Counted from the stretch's first letter, positions 43,764 through 57,040 are shown. The stretch is DNA of 64,000 nt from Pseudocercospora fijiensis CIRAD86 (GCF_000340215.1 NW_006921536.1:1637582-1701581); one strand, 5' to 3'. The notes: generated by a model not told the origin, from the sequence alone. Numbers and translations: made by a program.

Positions 43764-45087
43764 CTACAACACTGGCTTGGCGTTGGACATGGGTTCTCCT
43801 GCAGACTGTTAGCGTCACGGCCTGTTGATGAATGGACAATTGTCGCCATATACCAAGAGGAGCCAGGACAATGTCGAGCTCGAGTTCTCTCGTTGCTGGA
43901 CCACCTGGACCCTTGTGAGGTGGCATATTCTCCGGAAGCTTCTCGAGAGGTGCGAAGTCGACAACGAGATCGTCCTTGACGGCGAACACAGTGTCGGTTG
44001 CCAGCCATCTACATGACCATTAGCTTGAAATCAAGATCAAAGGGGAATGGGGAGGATTTCCGGGTCGTCTTTAGGGTATATCTATTCGCACGTCAGCGAG
44101 CATGTCCCCGTCCATTCTGCGGTAATCTTTCTCACCTGTGTAATGCATGGCTTGTATCCCTCTTTGGTGATCTGAAAGGGAAACGTCGTTAGAATTGCCA
44201 TGGTCAAAAAGAATGGCGACGCATTCATACCATGAGATGTATATGCGCAGGACGCATCGGGTGGCGATCTATCGCTTGGAGCAAAGCATATCTAAAAAGC
44301 AGGCCAAGAAGGGTTAGCAATAGTCCTATACGATGTGAGGTGGGAAAGGGAATTGCGTACGATGGACCGTCCGTAGGCTTTTCAAAACTGTCAGCATAGT
44401 GTCGTCAACCAGCAGGGAGGGATACGGTACCAAGCTATACGCCGTCGGTCTCAGACAGTAAAGCCTATACTCCCCCTTCTCATCCGTCCGAAACTTGCCC
44501 CTCAAATTATTATCACTCTGATTCTCGGGATCCTGAAAATCATATTTCCCGTTGCTGCTGGCCTGCCACATATCAAACGTGACGTCAGGAATCGGCTTCT
44601 TCGTCTTCAAATCACGTATGATCCCATGCATATACGTAACCACCCCATCCTTCGGAGGATCCTGAATAATACTCTCCCCCAACTCCCTCCAAGGAGCGTT
44701 GGGACTCCAGAAAGGTCCGAGGATTGCCGCAGAAGTCGGGATGTAGTCTGGCTCGTCGACTTGCACGTAATTGGCGATTTCCGTCACGAGGGATTCCAGA
44801 CCGATGATGTCGGATAAGCGGTGCATTTCGTTGCGTTTGCCGTTCGATTCCGCCCAGATCTTGCCGGTTTCGTTGAGGAATTTCACGCCGGCGAGCCATT
44901 CTTCGGGCGTGAGGTCGACTTCGCGGGCGAAGTCGTGGATGTGGCGGGTGAGGGAGGAGAAGATTTGGAGCATGCGGGGGCTGGTTTTGGGGCCGCAGGT
45001 TTCGATGACATGTTGGGTGAAATTTGGATCGTACTGGCGTTTGGATGGTTGGGGGGTGTTTTGCTCGGTGGTCTGGGGCGTGGCCAT
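43764..45087 (-). CDS. Intradiol ring-cleavage dioxygenase (catechol/hydroxyquinol 1,2-dioxygenase-like)
   Basis: Seven exons on the minus strand: 45087-44431, 44377-44361, 44291-44231, 44171-44136, 44081-44062, 44008-43854 and 43798-43764, giving 326 residues if all introns are removed. Five introns have GT..AG ends and most have CTRAY branch sites. The fifth (44061-44009) begins GG. The iron ligands are visible: Tyr in NGKYDFQ, Tyr in RPTAYSL, and the two His in RPAHIHL. The dimerisation-type helical N-terminus and SAAILGPFW also fit. The enzyme opens catechol-type rings between the hydroxyls, feeding the 3-oxoadipate route. Catechol versus hydroxyquinol specificity cannot be settled here. 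It lies in tandem with an ABC transporter. Confidence 0.85.
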
Positions 45088-45561
45088 GGCTGCTGTATAT
45101 ACGATGTGTAGGAGGAAGAAAGATGGTTCGAAAGAAAGCTACGTGCAGGAGTCGGACAACTATTATATGAACACTCGCCTGTGTCTGATTAATACTGCAG
45201 GGTGCTTACGACCAGAGCTGCGGCAGTACGGCAGATGTGTCGGTGCAAGTTCGTGGTCCTGGATCGGCGCCTCAGAGCATCTCGTGACTCGTGAGCGCTG
45301 GTGTTGTTGTCGCCGCCGGAAAAGTCTTTATCCGGTACTTGAACACGGCAAAGCATTCATGACCGCACGTGACCGTCTGCCAAGGCTTTGTCTTCATTCA
45401 CTCGGAGCACAGCCCAAATGGAGGATGGTACGGTCGCCTGCGAGCGCTCTGCGAGTACCATGGCCAGTCTATTTCCCACCGATCAAAAAACGCTCGCTCC
45501 CACGCCACGCTATGCTTCAAACAAATCCATCCGCTTTCTAAATCAAACCACCTTTTCCAAT

Positions 45562-48500
45562 CTACCTTCGATTGAAGTTAAGGTATCTACTGCCAATGAA
45601 TAACAAGACCAAATTACTGCCGATGAATGCAACCATGATGCCAAGATCTCGCCACCGCGTCGCAAATGAGATTCCGAGATGTGTGTAGAACTGGTCGCCG
45701 ACGCGGTAAGCACAGTACGAGCAATCCGAAGTTTGGTTGTTGAGGATGTATCCTGCACCACCAGCGTTGAAGAAGTCAGCCATGTATTCGCCGCACGTCT
45801 GGCCAGCTGGCGCTGTGAAACGGTTGAGCTCGACGTCAGTACATACGACGCCCTGGCCGTGGAGCTCGTTGGACACCAACCCAGAAATGAGGCGTGTCAA
45901 TCTAGAGGATGTGTGTCAGTGAGACTCAAAGCTCATCGTGTTCAAAAGGCAGACTTACGGATCAAGCTCGTGCAGCCAAACACGCCAGAATTTGGGAATT
46001 TGTGACTTGGGGATCGTGACGCCACAGAACAGGGCGAAGACGATGATCATGAATGGATTCAATAGGACAGCGATGAAGGTGCTCGGGGTCAAAGCAGATA
46101 TCATCTGCCCAAGAGTGACGGAGAAGAGCTCTGTGATCAAGATCATGAGGAAGCTGTACCCAGCCCGATTGGGAGCTGAATTGAAGCCCGGGCAATAGTA
46201 CAGCGGCAGGAAGAAGCAGACGGCGCAAAGGATGCTGTAAGGTATCTCTGCAATGACCATACTGAGTGCGAACGGAAACTGCTTGTATGTCTTGCTGGCA
46301 GCTTCACGGTAGTAGATCAGACGGCTGAGATCATACTTCGGCTCAACTTGTGCCAAGATCAAGGCTGGCAGAACTGTGACCTGGAAGATGATGAAGACAC
46401 GGTATTGTAGTGAAGTGCGAGAATCGTCCAGATTCAAGAACATGAGACCACTGAGCAAGGCAATAATGGCGTGATTGAACAACCGCGTGAACCCGTAATT
46501 CGGTGATCTCCAGAAGGCCTTGTTGGTCCGAGTCGACACAAGCTTGATCTGATGCCACAGTGGCGTAGCGAACTCCTTCTGTTCAACTGGTGGAAGGGAC
46601 CCGACTTCTTTGATGCGCTCCTCCTTGATATGATTGATTTCCGCTTTCGTAGCAGCCAGCTCTTCGGATTCTTGCCAGATCTCCCCCCAGTCCTTGTCAC
46701 CTATTCGGGCAGCTTGACCAGCTCCAATAGCGTCCAGCATCCACTCTGCTGGGTTGGCATTTGGTGGACAGACAGCGCCATACTTAGAGAAGTATCCTCT
46801 CAGAACTATCGCATCTTTTCCAATATCGCCGAAATATACTGTCTCGCCGCCACGCTGAAGCAGGAGCAGACGATCAAAGTTCTCGAAAAGACTGGCGTTG
46901 GGCTGGTGGATTGTGCACAAGATGGCCTGGCCAGCCGCGGCAAGCTTCTTCAAGAATCGGACGATGTTGAAAGCACTCTGCGAATCCAGACCAGAAGTAG
47001 GTTCGTCGAGGAAAAGTAGCAGCTCAGGCTTAGCAGCAAGCTCTACGCCAATGGTTACTCTCTTGCGCTGCTCAACTGCCAAGCCAGCTTCGGGGCTTCC
47101 GATAATGGCATCGGCGATATCCTCCATTTCCAGGAGCGCAATGATCTCCTCGACATATGCATACTTCTCTTCCCTTGGAGTTTCGTACGGCTGCCTGAGA
47201 TCTGCAGAGAAGCGCAGCGCCTCACGCACTGTCTGTGTGCCTTCATGCACATCAAGCTGCTCGGCATAACTCGTGCCACGCTGGAAGGCCGTGCCAGGAG
47301 GCTTGCCATCGATGAGTTTGTCTCCAGTAATCACTCCGATGTTCTTTCGGGACGCCAGCACGTCGAGGAGAGTAGTCTTGCCCGCACCGGACGCTCCCAT
47401 AAGAGCCGTGAGTTCACCAGGCTTGACATATCCGTAGATGTTCTTCAGCAATCGAAGCTGGCCATTTGGCACAGGAACATCATAGCAGATGTTTTCCCAT
47501 GTCAAAACTGCCTTCGAAGCAATCGAAAGCTCTGAGCCCTGTGCAGTGTCCTCCTTGCGGCGGGTCCTGTTCTTCTTCTTCTCCTGGAGTGCAGCATTCA
47601 ACCTCTTCCGCTCGCCATCCTCCTTCGCAAAGAATGTGACAGTCTTGCCTCCTGCGCCCCACTTAATGTATTCTCCCAAGAACACATTGGCGACTAGGAA
47701 CACTGTGACAAGAACTACTATGATTGCCCAGTTCCTCCAGAGATCGCTCGGAGCATATTTGAATGCAGTTTCAATGTAGGCGGATCCTGAGACTGTCGCG
47801 CTGCCGCCAGTACTGCCAGCAAGGGTACATGTCTGGTGCTCAATGTCTCCATAGCCAGGTCCAGAGGGAATCAAGTAGTTTCCCTCGCATTGCAATTCAA
47901 GCCTTGAGAACTCGTTTGCCATCATCGCTGAGAATCCCAGACCCAGTGCATTGATGTAAAAGATCCATCGTAACCAAACTTGCTGTGACTGATACTGAAT
48001 CAGGTACCCAGAAGTCAGCACGAACAGTGTGATGATCGTTGCGGCAAACTTTATGGCGCTGTCGAAGTCAGGACATAGGCATCCCACCGTTCTGAAGAAC
48101 AGCGTCATGGCCAAGTATCCCGTTATGATAACCAAGAAGAAGGTGAAGAATGCTCCTGCGTCGTAGACCAGACCACACATGAAGTATACCATAATTGAGA
48201 AAACCAGAATCTGCACAGATGCAAAAGCCAAATCGACACAGATTTGGCCAACCCATAGCGCGCTTGGGCGATGAAAAGTGTAAGCCCGGTGTTTGTTGAC
48301 GATTGGTCTGCCAAGCATGGTCGATGCCAGTTCGCCGAAAGCCTGGAAGCAGTTGAAGAGTAATGCGATAAAGAGTACACCGCCACGAGTGAAGGCACCA
48401 GCGGAAGTCTTGGGAACCTGCAGCCAGACGGTACCAACGACGATAGCGATGACGATGGAGGTGATCCAAGATACGACTAGCGAGAAGCGATCCTGCCACT

Positions 48501-50193
48501 TAAGGATGAACTGCCGCTTCATTAAAGCCCAGACCTGGAGATGGAAAGGAATGCTGTAAACGCTCTTCTGAGGCGCATGGCGCTTGCCTTGCAGAACTGC
48601 AGTCTTGAAGTCTTCGTAAACATGTTGCTCTTCCTTGACTGTGAGTTGCCATTTCGCCATCTCATCACGCAGTTGAGTTGCGTATTGCGACTTCTCGAAT
48701 GCCTCAACAAGAGCATCAGGAGTGGAAGGCACATTTGAGCTGTCTCGACCTTCCTGATATTCTCGTTCGAAGGCATCAGTGCATCCAGTCAAGTAATCAG
48801 GCGTCGTCTGTCGAGGTTTTGGAAGAAAGCCGAGACTTTCGAAATAAGATCGCGCCTCTTGAGCCGGGCCAAAGAAGACCTGTCGTCCTTCGTCGATCAC
48901 CATGACCTTGTCGAATTGCGAGTAGATGTTCTCCGAAGCCTGGTAGAGCGAGACGAAGGTCGTGGTATGGTAGATGTTAGTGGTGACACGCAGAGATTTG
49001 GCGTAGTCCAATGCTGTCGATGCATCCAATCCACGTGTACTGTTATCGTGACTGCAAACCGCTCCGCCAGTGATCATCATCTCCGCGATGGAAACGCGCT
49101 TTCGCTCACCTCCGGAGATACCTCGCACAAAGGGATCTCCTACAATGGTGTTCTTGGTGTGCTCAATATTGAACATTCGAAGCAACATGTCGATGACCTT
49201 GTCCTTGAACTCACCCACACTCAGACCAGCAGGTCGCTTTCCGGGGACTTTCGTCTCCAATGCGAAGCTAAGGGTCTGACCAACCGTGAGCGAGGGGTGA
49301 TGCGTATCGTCTTCTTGACAGTAGACTGCTTCGCCACGATAGCGCTTCTCGAATTCTTTCGCAGTGAATGGACCGTAAAGGACTTCTCCCCCGATATCTG
49401 TATATCCAAACCGCTGATTCGCAATCACTTTGAGGAAAGTCGTGCAGCCAGAGCCTGGCCTGCCGAGGATCAACACCATCTCGCCGGGCTTCACGACGCC
49501 ATAAAAGTTGGACAGGATGTTGACTTCCTCGCCCTTCTTACCCAATCCAAACAGGCCCATCGCGAATCGGATGGGAAAGCCAAAGAATCCAGTAAAAGCA
49601 TCGGGGAAGGTCGGGACGTAGATCTTAGCTCCTCCCATTCCTTTTACAGTCAACTTGTCCCAGATGACACCAATCTGCTTGTGCTTGATTCCGGTCTCTT
49701 CTTCCAGCCGCTTGTTCCCACGAAGCGTGTCTTCCAAGTCGAAAGGCTCGTCGTCCTCGCTCGTCGCTGGTGACACGGCTTTCTCCAGATCCGTGACCCC
49801 AATTTTCAAGCCGCTCTTCCGACTCTGCGTCCGGGACAACTGCCTCTGAGCTTGGCTTATCCCACTGATCTCTCGCTGCAGAGTGGCAAACTCTCTCTGC
49901 GCATATGCGACATTCACGCCACGTGCAGATGCGTCCGTTGACGACCGCGACGACACGGGCGCATAGTCATCCTCATCCGAACTCCCTTTGGCCCGGGCAT
50001 GTCTGTCCGTCTCTGCCTTTCCCTCGACCTTTTCATGTTCCTCGATGGCTTCGCGCGCAAGGCGTGCCTCTTTTGCCTGAGCGTTCGAGGAGGGCTCGTG
50101 TGTGTTGCCAGTCACGGCTCCATGTGCATGTGCCGGGCGGTTCAGGTGGAAGAAGTCCTCCGCTTCCTCTTCCACCTTTGACTTCTCCATCAT
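45562..50193 (-). CDS. PDR-type ABC transporter (ABCG full size)
   Basis: Two exons, 50193-45959 and 45901-45562, give 1,524 residues; the 57 bp intron has a GTAAGT donor and a CTCTAG acceptor. The frame is open to 50304 but the first ATG is at 50193. The order is NBD-TMD-NBD-TMD. NBD1: Walker A GRPGSGCTT near 242 with Cys for Lys, normal in fungal PDR pumps; signature SGGERKRVS near 358. NBD2: Walker A GASGAGKTT near 931; signature VEQRKRVTIG near 1040, Walker B LLFLDEP near 1064. The second TMD ends with the Cys-rich loop before the last helix (SDCSYCAYRVG). These plasma-membrane pumps export drugs and other hydrophobic compounds. The actual substrate is unknown. Confidence 0.9.
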
Positions 50194-51376
50194 GTCGGCC
50201 CCAGCGCTCGCCCGGTAATAGGAAGCGACCTTCGACCCGATCTCCAACTCCAAATCTGCTACACCGAAAGCACAAGCAAGCACAAAGCGGCGGAGAGAGC
50301 GCACGAGAGACGAGGAAGCAGAAGGGCCAGGAAGACTCGTGGTCCATGTTTGTTTGCGAGAAATCCTGCATTAGGCCGCTGAACATCGGGAGTGGAGCTC
50401 GCATAACTCGTGCATTCGCCGCGACCATTCCATGCGCTTCGCTTCACCCTTCACCCTCGCTACGGGGCAAGCATCTCGAAAAGAGGCACTATTCCGCGTG
50501 GTGGGCCTCGGTAGGTGCAGGAAAAGGCTTCCCTTGCCACCTCGACCTTGCCGCGCCGGGTCCAGGGAAGTTGACCACCCGTGCAAATCAATCCAAGCTC
50601 ATCATGGGCCATGGCGGCGTGCATGCATTCCCCACTTGCCAGCTTAGCTTCAAAAGAGCGGTCGGTGTCTGTCTGTCCATAATAAACACCCGGCACATGG
50701 CATGACAGCGGTGGTTATAGGGCTGATGGGATGCTTGTGGCGAAAGCGGCCGTTCGATGTCATGATATTGGCGATATATTAATAATAACAAAGCTTTCAC
50801 ATGGGGTTCTAAGTACACACTATGTACACTGCTGCCAGCATGCATACATCGTAGGAAGCTGGTTCTTTTCCCTTCCCGAGCCCGTCTGTCGATGAACCGA
50901 TGTGCAGCTGTGTCTCGAAGCCGCTGCGTCCGTGCTTTCTGCCCAAGCCCGGTGTCAACAAACAACGCGACGAGCTGAAGTTCAGATGGGCAATCAACTC
51001 CGAACCCCGATCGTCCAGTTATCGATCCTGGCATTGCGACCGCCGACTGGTATTGACGTCTGCATTATTAAGTGGTTGTTCATCGGTGGCATTGGTGTGC
51101 AGGGCAATAATGACAGCATGCGCTTGTGGTCCAGGTCCAGCCCTGTACAGTACACCACGAGCCGTTACCGAGCCGTTTGCGCAATTACACTTTCGTGCCA
51201 TCTCATCTGCCGAGCCCAACGTGGCGTGGGCGATTGATCAGCAGCTCGGCGCTCGCACGTGGTCATGCTGGGCTGGGCTCTGCCGTGCCGCATTGCACTC
51301 CATGCTTTCTGTATCCTCGCAGATATACGAGCGGCCAAACTCCTGGCACATCTCTCGTCGTGCACTCGCCTTTTTG
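50194..51376. other. Intergenic region upstream of the ABC transporter
   Basis: Spacer of 1.2 kb between the 3' end of the OPI1 gene and the transporter start. No gene-like frame. It should hold the transporter promoter. Confidence 0.5.
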
Positions 51377-52973
51377 TTACCACTTTTCTGTCTCAGAGCG
51401 ATCACCAGTAGTGCTGGGCCCATCACGCATCGCGTCGTGTTCATCGCTCCTTCCGACGCGCGCCAGCCACTGCTCAGCGGAGTTGAGCGTTGCTTGGAGC
51501 ACCCCCGAAACTTGGCTCATCATGTCCAAGCCTTCGGCCGCGAAGTGAATCATGCGCCGAGCATTTCGACTGGTTTCCGACTCGGCGTACTGTTGGTCCG
51601 ATACGACGCGCCAGCGCTGAGGAAGCGACATGAGTTGACTCCGTACGAATTCGCGAGCATTTTCGGGCAGTGCACCGCCGGCATACGTGGACACGGCCTC
51701 TGAAACCTGACGCAACCTTTGCCAGATATCATCGCATGTCCTCTTGATGTGCTCCGCAAGTCGTCTCGCATCCTCAGACCGTTCAGGTGTGCCAGGTCGC
51801 TGTCCCTTCTCCAAAGACGCATTGTCGCTTCGATATTGCTGTTCCCGAGCTGTCTCGTAGTCTCGCAGGATCGAAGACAATGCTTCCGTCAGGTTTTGCA
51901 CATGCATGGCCGAGTCCTGCAAGAGCCTGAGACATAATTTCAAGCTATTTCGTGAAGCAGTGCTGAGAGCCACCGAGAGTCCAGATGTTGTGACAAACAG
52001 CTGCGAGGACCAGCTACGGCCATTGGCAGGTCGCACCTGCATTTTCACCTCATGAGAATATCGTCCTTGCCCAACAGGACTAGCCTCTTCGCGATATGAT
52101 GGTGGCCTGCTAGATCCATAGGGTGGCAGTTGTTCTTCTTGGCGCGCTCCGGCTAGCTCGCCATTATCTGATGCGGCATCTGCTTTAGCATCGCGACCTT
52201 GCTCCATGTCGCCAGGCCGGCGAGCGTCCAGGTATCGTCGAACTTGACTATCGAGACCTGTCTTCTCCCCCACCGCGTTCACAGTATTCACAAGCGGCAT
52301 TCCCACGTTGCGCTCCACGAAGCCCGCACTATTACGCACGAACCGCGGAGAGTAGTATTTTGTAGTAGAATAAGCTGCCAGAGACGTCTTGATTGTTCCG
52401 CCGACCCAAGGATGCGCCTGGGCGATGAGCTCAAGCAAAGGTTCAGGCTCGTCCGAAAGTCGCATTCCATTTGCCATGTGCCTGCCCTGCCCTCTGCCGC
52501 CGTGCATCAAGCCTAACTATCATTAGCAATCTTACAAGCGCAATGCCTGCCCATTGTTGTCGTTGCTCACTTGGATTTCCCAGTCCAGATAAGGCCTCTG
52601 CAGCAAGGCGTACATCTGGATCTTCCATTGACACACTTGTAGACCGCGCCGTGCTGTCTTCCGTGCTCATTGCGCTTCCACTCTCTGCCGGACTCGCCAT
52701 AGATACGTCTGTTGTTCCTCTATGCACTCCATTTGTCAATGCGTGTCCCGGATCGATTCGCGGTAGACTCCTGACAGAGGTCGGTGATGCAGGATGGTTA
52801 CTGATTTGCGGCGAAGACATGCGCTCGAACTCTGGACTCAAGACAGTCTTCAAATCGGGCAGTGTGATATCGTTCGCTTGCGGTATTGGTTCATGTCTGG
52901 GCACCGAGGGCCATTGCACGCTTTCGGGCGAGCGAGAGACCAAAGTTGGCGCTCGCTCCTGAGTGACCTCCAT
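51377..52973 (-). CDS. Opi1-family transcriptional repressor
   Basis: Two exons, 52973-52571 and 52512-51377, give 512 residues; the 58 bp intron has a GTGAGC donor, a GCTAATG branch site and a TTAG acceptor. The hallmark of the family is seen around the splice site: DVRLAAEALSGLGN, then LLELIAQAHPWVGGTI, TTKYYSPRFVRNSAGFVERN and QVRRYLDARR. The N-terminal 100 residues are disordered and Ser/Pro-rich; the C-terminal half is helical. In yeast Opi1 represses inositol/phospholipid synthesis genes and is held at the ER by phosphatidic acid. In filamentous fungi the target set is less known, so the same role is an inference. Confidence 0.88.
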
Positions 52974-55864
52974 GGCCTTGATCAGCGCATCCGCAGCCAG
53001 TCAAGGTCAGCTGTTGTCGACGTGGTGGTGTCGTGGATCGTATTTGTGGTGCGACGCAAACATAGAACCGAGGAGAGGATTGTCAGCAGGAAGAAGCAGA
53101 AGCAGAAGCAGAAGCAGCGCAGTGCGGCGCATCATAACCAACCGGGGCACTTTCGAGGAATCGAAAGCGTGCGGCATGTGACAGGAAATCGGCCAATTAC
53201 AAGCTCTCTGCTGTCAAGCGAACAAGGTTTTGCATGCAGACTCGGCGCGGAAGCCAACCCTATCTCTGCTGGCAATCTCACCAGCTTTGCATGTGAAAGC
53301 GCTTTGTCGTCGTTATATTGCTCGGAGCTCAACAAATTGACAGGAGCTGACGACAAGAAGGTGAAGGACATTTTAATGGTAGGCCGATTGTCGTCGTGCG
53401 GGCCGTGCATCCGAAGATATTATGCAAAAATCCGGAGAATACTTTGCAGCAAATGACAAATGTAGGCCAGGGTGACAAGAGCAGCTACGATGCATCTTCT
53501 CCTCACCCCGTCTTTGGTACGGTACCTGCCTTCGCGGGGAACTTCCGGCCTTGCATACCGTATATCGTATATCGTGTTCTGCCGACAGTCTTGTGGGATA
53601 TCAACCAGAACTGCTTTGTTATGGTGGCTGGTCGCAACACTGTCATTGTACATAGGCGTAAGAAACTCGAGAGCCATTCATTAAATTCATAGCGCCAGAA
53701 TGCAGCTGCACGCTGAATTCATCTAGATCATGTCAAATCGTCCGGCACTTGGTTGTGGCTATGGTCAAAAACTCCTCTTTGAAGTAATGATCATTAGACT
53801 TTGAGGGTCTTCGACGGAGACAGCGGGACGCGCGCTATCAGAGATCGCTCACGCCTGACCACGTGTGCGCTCGCACGATGATGGCATGGCGTGGCTACGG
53901 GAATCTATTTAGTGCCTCCCGTATCGCAGAAGCTGCACTGCCCGAATTGGTATGGAATCAGTTCATGCAAGAAGGAAGCGACCATGATCGGACCATCGCT
54001 ACTCGCAAAGCTCGGAAAATTTGTGCGTGATCGTCTACTAATCCGAGTAGTCAGAATAGATGTCTGCCTTTCAGCGGACATGTGTACCGCGGTCAGCTTG
54101 TTCTCCCAGGCGAAACCAGTTTCACATGCAAAAGATACAGACCGGTGCCATGGATCTGGAAAGCTGAAACCTTGCAGTCCATACAAACCCCAGGCAAGCG
54201 TGCGAGGGATTGGCGGCAATGTACAACTGTTGTGTTCAGGCGAAGCAATGGCCAGCATTATTGTCCGAAGCATCAGATGTGGAGTGCATCTTGCAATGCC
54301 GTGGGCGTCCTGTGATCGGCCTGAAGAGTGTAAACTCCCCCCGCCGCTGATTCAAGCCATTTTCGCGGTGTTGAGCTTCAAAGCCTCGGTGTGGCGGGTT
54401 CAGTGAGTGTAGCAGACAAGCATGTGACAGTTTTCACGCGTCATGTATCTAGTCGGAGAGATTATTTCAAGTGACAGAGAAGTCGAGAGGCTGAAGTCAA
54501 TTCCGAGTCCCGACAGCCGTTTCCGCGCTATACCCAATCTCGACAACCTCATCTCGTCCTGGAAGGTGGGAGGCTGGGACGCTCCTGAGCAAACTACTGC
54601 AATGTCAGCGACGACCAACCCAGCTGCGAACGACGCCGTTTAGCACGTTCCGCGCAGAGCGAAAGAGCTCACAACAACCTCTCTTCAGCCGACTGACCTG
54701 ACCGAATGCAGTATCTACGATCAAATCTATCTACGATGGAGCAGGGATGCTGATCTTCACTTTTCCAGCCTTGCAAGTCATGAAAGACGCCACGTCAACG
54801 CTGCCCAGGTGTTGAAAGCAGTTTCACAAGGTTTCAAGATGGCAGCGGATCTTGCGATTGTCCTGATTGTCTTCGCTGTGCTCATCACGAATGGCGACAT
54901 CGAGATTGAGTCTTGGGTACGGACCCAAAGACCAACATTGGCGGTGTGAACGTCACTCCATCGTCCAAGTCGATATTTCGCCAACCCGAGAAGACTATTA
55001 CCTTGGCTGTGGAGACAACCACAACCTGTCGCCTCGAAGAGCACCTTGGGTCGCTCTGCAGGTGCATCTCCTCTCCACGGAAAGTCTCATTCGGCGCTGA
55101 GCGCTCGGTACATGCTGGCGGTTTACTAGAGGTTACGAATGTCATACAACAAAGAAGAGCTTTATCAGCGTTAGAGCGATTCCATAATCACCAATCTGAT
55201 ATCGTATCTTGGGATCGAACTGTTCGCATTTTTGTCTCCTCTGTACACACGTACGTGGAACTGCGGTCGACATGAGATACCCTCACGCCCCATGCTCAAT
55301 CATGATGTGGTAAGGTACTGTTGTTCCTCCTGCGCTCCTTGCGTTTCGCTGTTCAAGATCGGTGGTGGTATGATCTCGAGCGATTGGCCGCAAAGCTGCA
55401 GCAGTTGATACTGACATCTTGAGCAGATATCCCCCGACTCGGGAAGTGATTGGATGCGAATTTTGTCCCGCCGAAAAAAGAAGAGGCTACAATGATAGAA
55501 TTTGGCGGGGATGTCTTTGTTTGTCCCAAAACCTTTCTCATCATGAGACGAGATCTCTGGGCCGGGTATCAAGATCATGTTCTTTGTCTATTGAAATCGT
55601 CAATAGGGAATTACCTCTTTTGTGTACGGTCCACACACACAGGTCTGACTGTGATTCCTTTCCATGCACGCAGGCTTGTGAGAGTATCTAGTGAGGGCAA
55701 AACAACTTCGAGCAAGTCGATAGCATCGAGCTAGGCAGCAGACATACCGCCAAGCGTTCACATGCTGCGCTTGAAGCGCGCATCAACCCGCTTGTCGCGT
55801 CGTACTGTCCAGACTTCGCTGACCGTACACCACGAAGCTCAGAGACTCGCTCCAAAGGCAGAAG
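52974..55864. other. Intergenic region, 2.9 kb, no clear gene
   Basis: It contains an (AGAAGC)-type run at about 53090-53117. A 36-codon frame at 54839-54949 begins with a signal-like segment (MAADLAIVLIVFAVLI) but is too short to call. Other frames are without features. The stretch next to 52973 must contain the OPI1 promoter. Confidence 0.45.
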
Positions 55865-56257
55865 ATGTATCTCAGCAAAGCCGTCATCAGTGGTATGTAC
55901 CAAATGAGCTTTCGCGTGCCTTTCACTAACTCGATAGGTTTCGCCGCGCTGCAAGTCGAGGTAATGGAGATAGGCGACTCCACAGCAATCATCAAACCTG
56001 TCACAATGTCCCTTGGAACCGACTTTTGGTACAGCGCTGGCCCCGGCATGCAACTCGGCGATGTGTATCTCCAAGCGGTGAAAGTGGATAACGATCCCAT
56101 CGTCTCGCCGCCCATCAAATGTGTCCCGATTTGGCGCTACATCGATGGCACTTCCATCGAAGGCTCGGAATTCGGCGAAGGTCAGAAGAGCTCACCCTAT
56201 CGGGTCCTTCGCAGTGGCATCGTGGATGCTGTTCACATCACATGCTCGGCGACCTAA
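55865..56257 (+). CDS. Small protein of unknown function
   Basis: The ATG at 55865 is followed after 28 bp by a textbook intron (55893-55937, 45 bp; GTATGT donor, CACTAAC branch, ATAG acceptor). Splicing gives about 115 residues starting MYLSKAVISGFAALQ. The intron length is a multiple of three and has no stop, so the unspliced form would also be read (130 residues). No domain was recognised. The protein looks globular with mixed strands; the first 15 residues are mildly hydrophobic but not a convincing signal peptide. Confidence 0.5.
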   Translation: MYLSKAVISGMYQMSFRVPFTNSIGFAALQVEVMEIGDSTAIIKPVTMSLGTDFWYSAGPGMQLGDVYLQAVKVDNDPIVSPPIKCVPIWRYIDGTSIEGSEFGEGQKSSPYRVLRSGIVDAVHITCSAT

Positions 56258-56856
56258 AGAGTACGCAGTCCGATATTTGGTCTATCGTCTGCACCAGCTA
56301 ATTTATGCTCAGAATCGCCTCAGCCTGGATGCAGAGCCGAAGCGCGCTACTGGGCACTGCACAATTGCAGCAGTGAGGAGGGACAACTGCACCGAAGAGA
56401 CATCGCAAGCTTTTACGTCGTCTGCTCTGCTCCATCGTCCAGCACTTTCGTCCCCTATCAGAGACCCTCACAAATTGCAAGTGACAGGTTTGAAGGAATG
56501 CGCTCCACTTTGTGACAACGGCGAAGGCGTCAGGGAGCTATTCATTGAACTCTCGGATCGTTACATTTGGGGAGGATGCCTTGTCGTCGAATAGCCGTTG
56601 CAAGTCACGAGCGTCGGGTGCTAAACAGCCAAATGACCAGACCAGCAGCGAGCTCTCACGATTGCCGCCCACAGGGCACAGGCGTGCGCAGAAACTGCCA
56701 CATCGAAGCCATTTCGACACCAGGCGACTGTATCTAGCACCGCGAAGAATGCATGTCTCTTCTCTTGGTCGAATGCTCCACTCAGGTCGAATGATTGTGA
56801 AGTGTGACCAAGACGTGTCAAGAACCAGTCTGCCGCTGTTTGCGCCCATACGTCAC
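56258..56856. other. Intergenic region, no gene seen
   Basis: The 600 bp between the small gene and the second repeat block have normal composition (no RIP) and no gene-like frame. Confidence 0.45.
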
Positions 56857-56940
56857 ATGGCCTATTTGGTCAAATAGGCCCTATTATATGCCCTCTTAGC
56901 TTTTGATTAAATAAGGCCTATTTGATTAAATAGACCTTGT

Positions 56941-57040
56941 NNNNNNNNNNNNNNNNNNNNNNNNNNNNNNNNNNNNNNNNNNNNNNNNNNNNNNNNNNNN
57001 NNNNNNNNNNNNNNNNNNNNNNNNNNNNNNNNNNNNNNNN
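56941..57040. other. Assembly gap (100 N)
   Basis: A run of exactly 100 N, a usual placeholder for a gap of unknown size, lying inside the palindromic end of the repeat element. Confidence 0.99.

Noticed and set aside
49440..49470. Cys instead of Lys in Walker A of the first ABC domain
   Set aside because: It looked like a lost catalytic residue, but this substitution is the normal state of the first nucleotide-binding domain in fungal PDR transporters.
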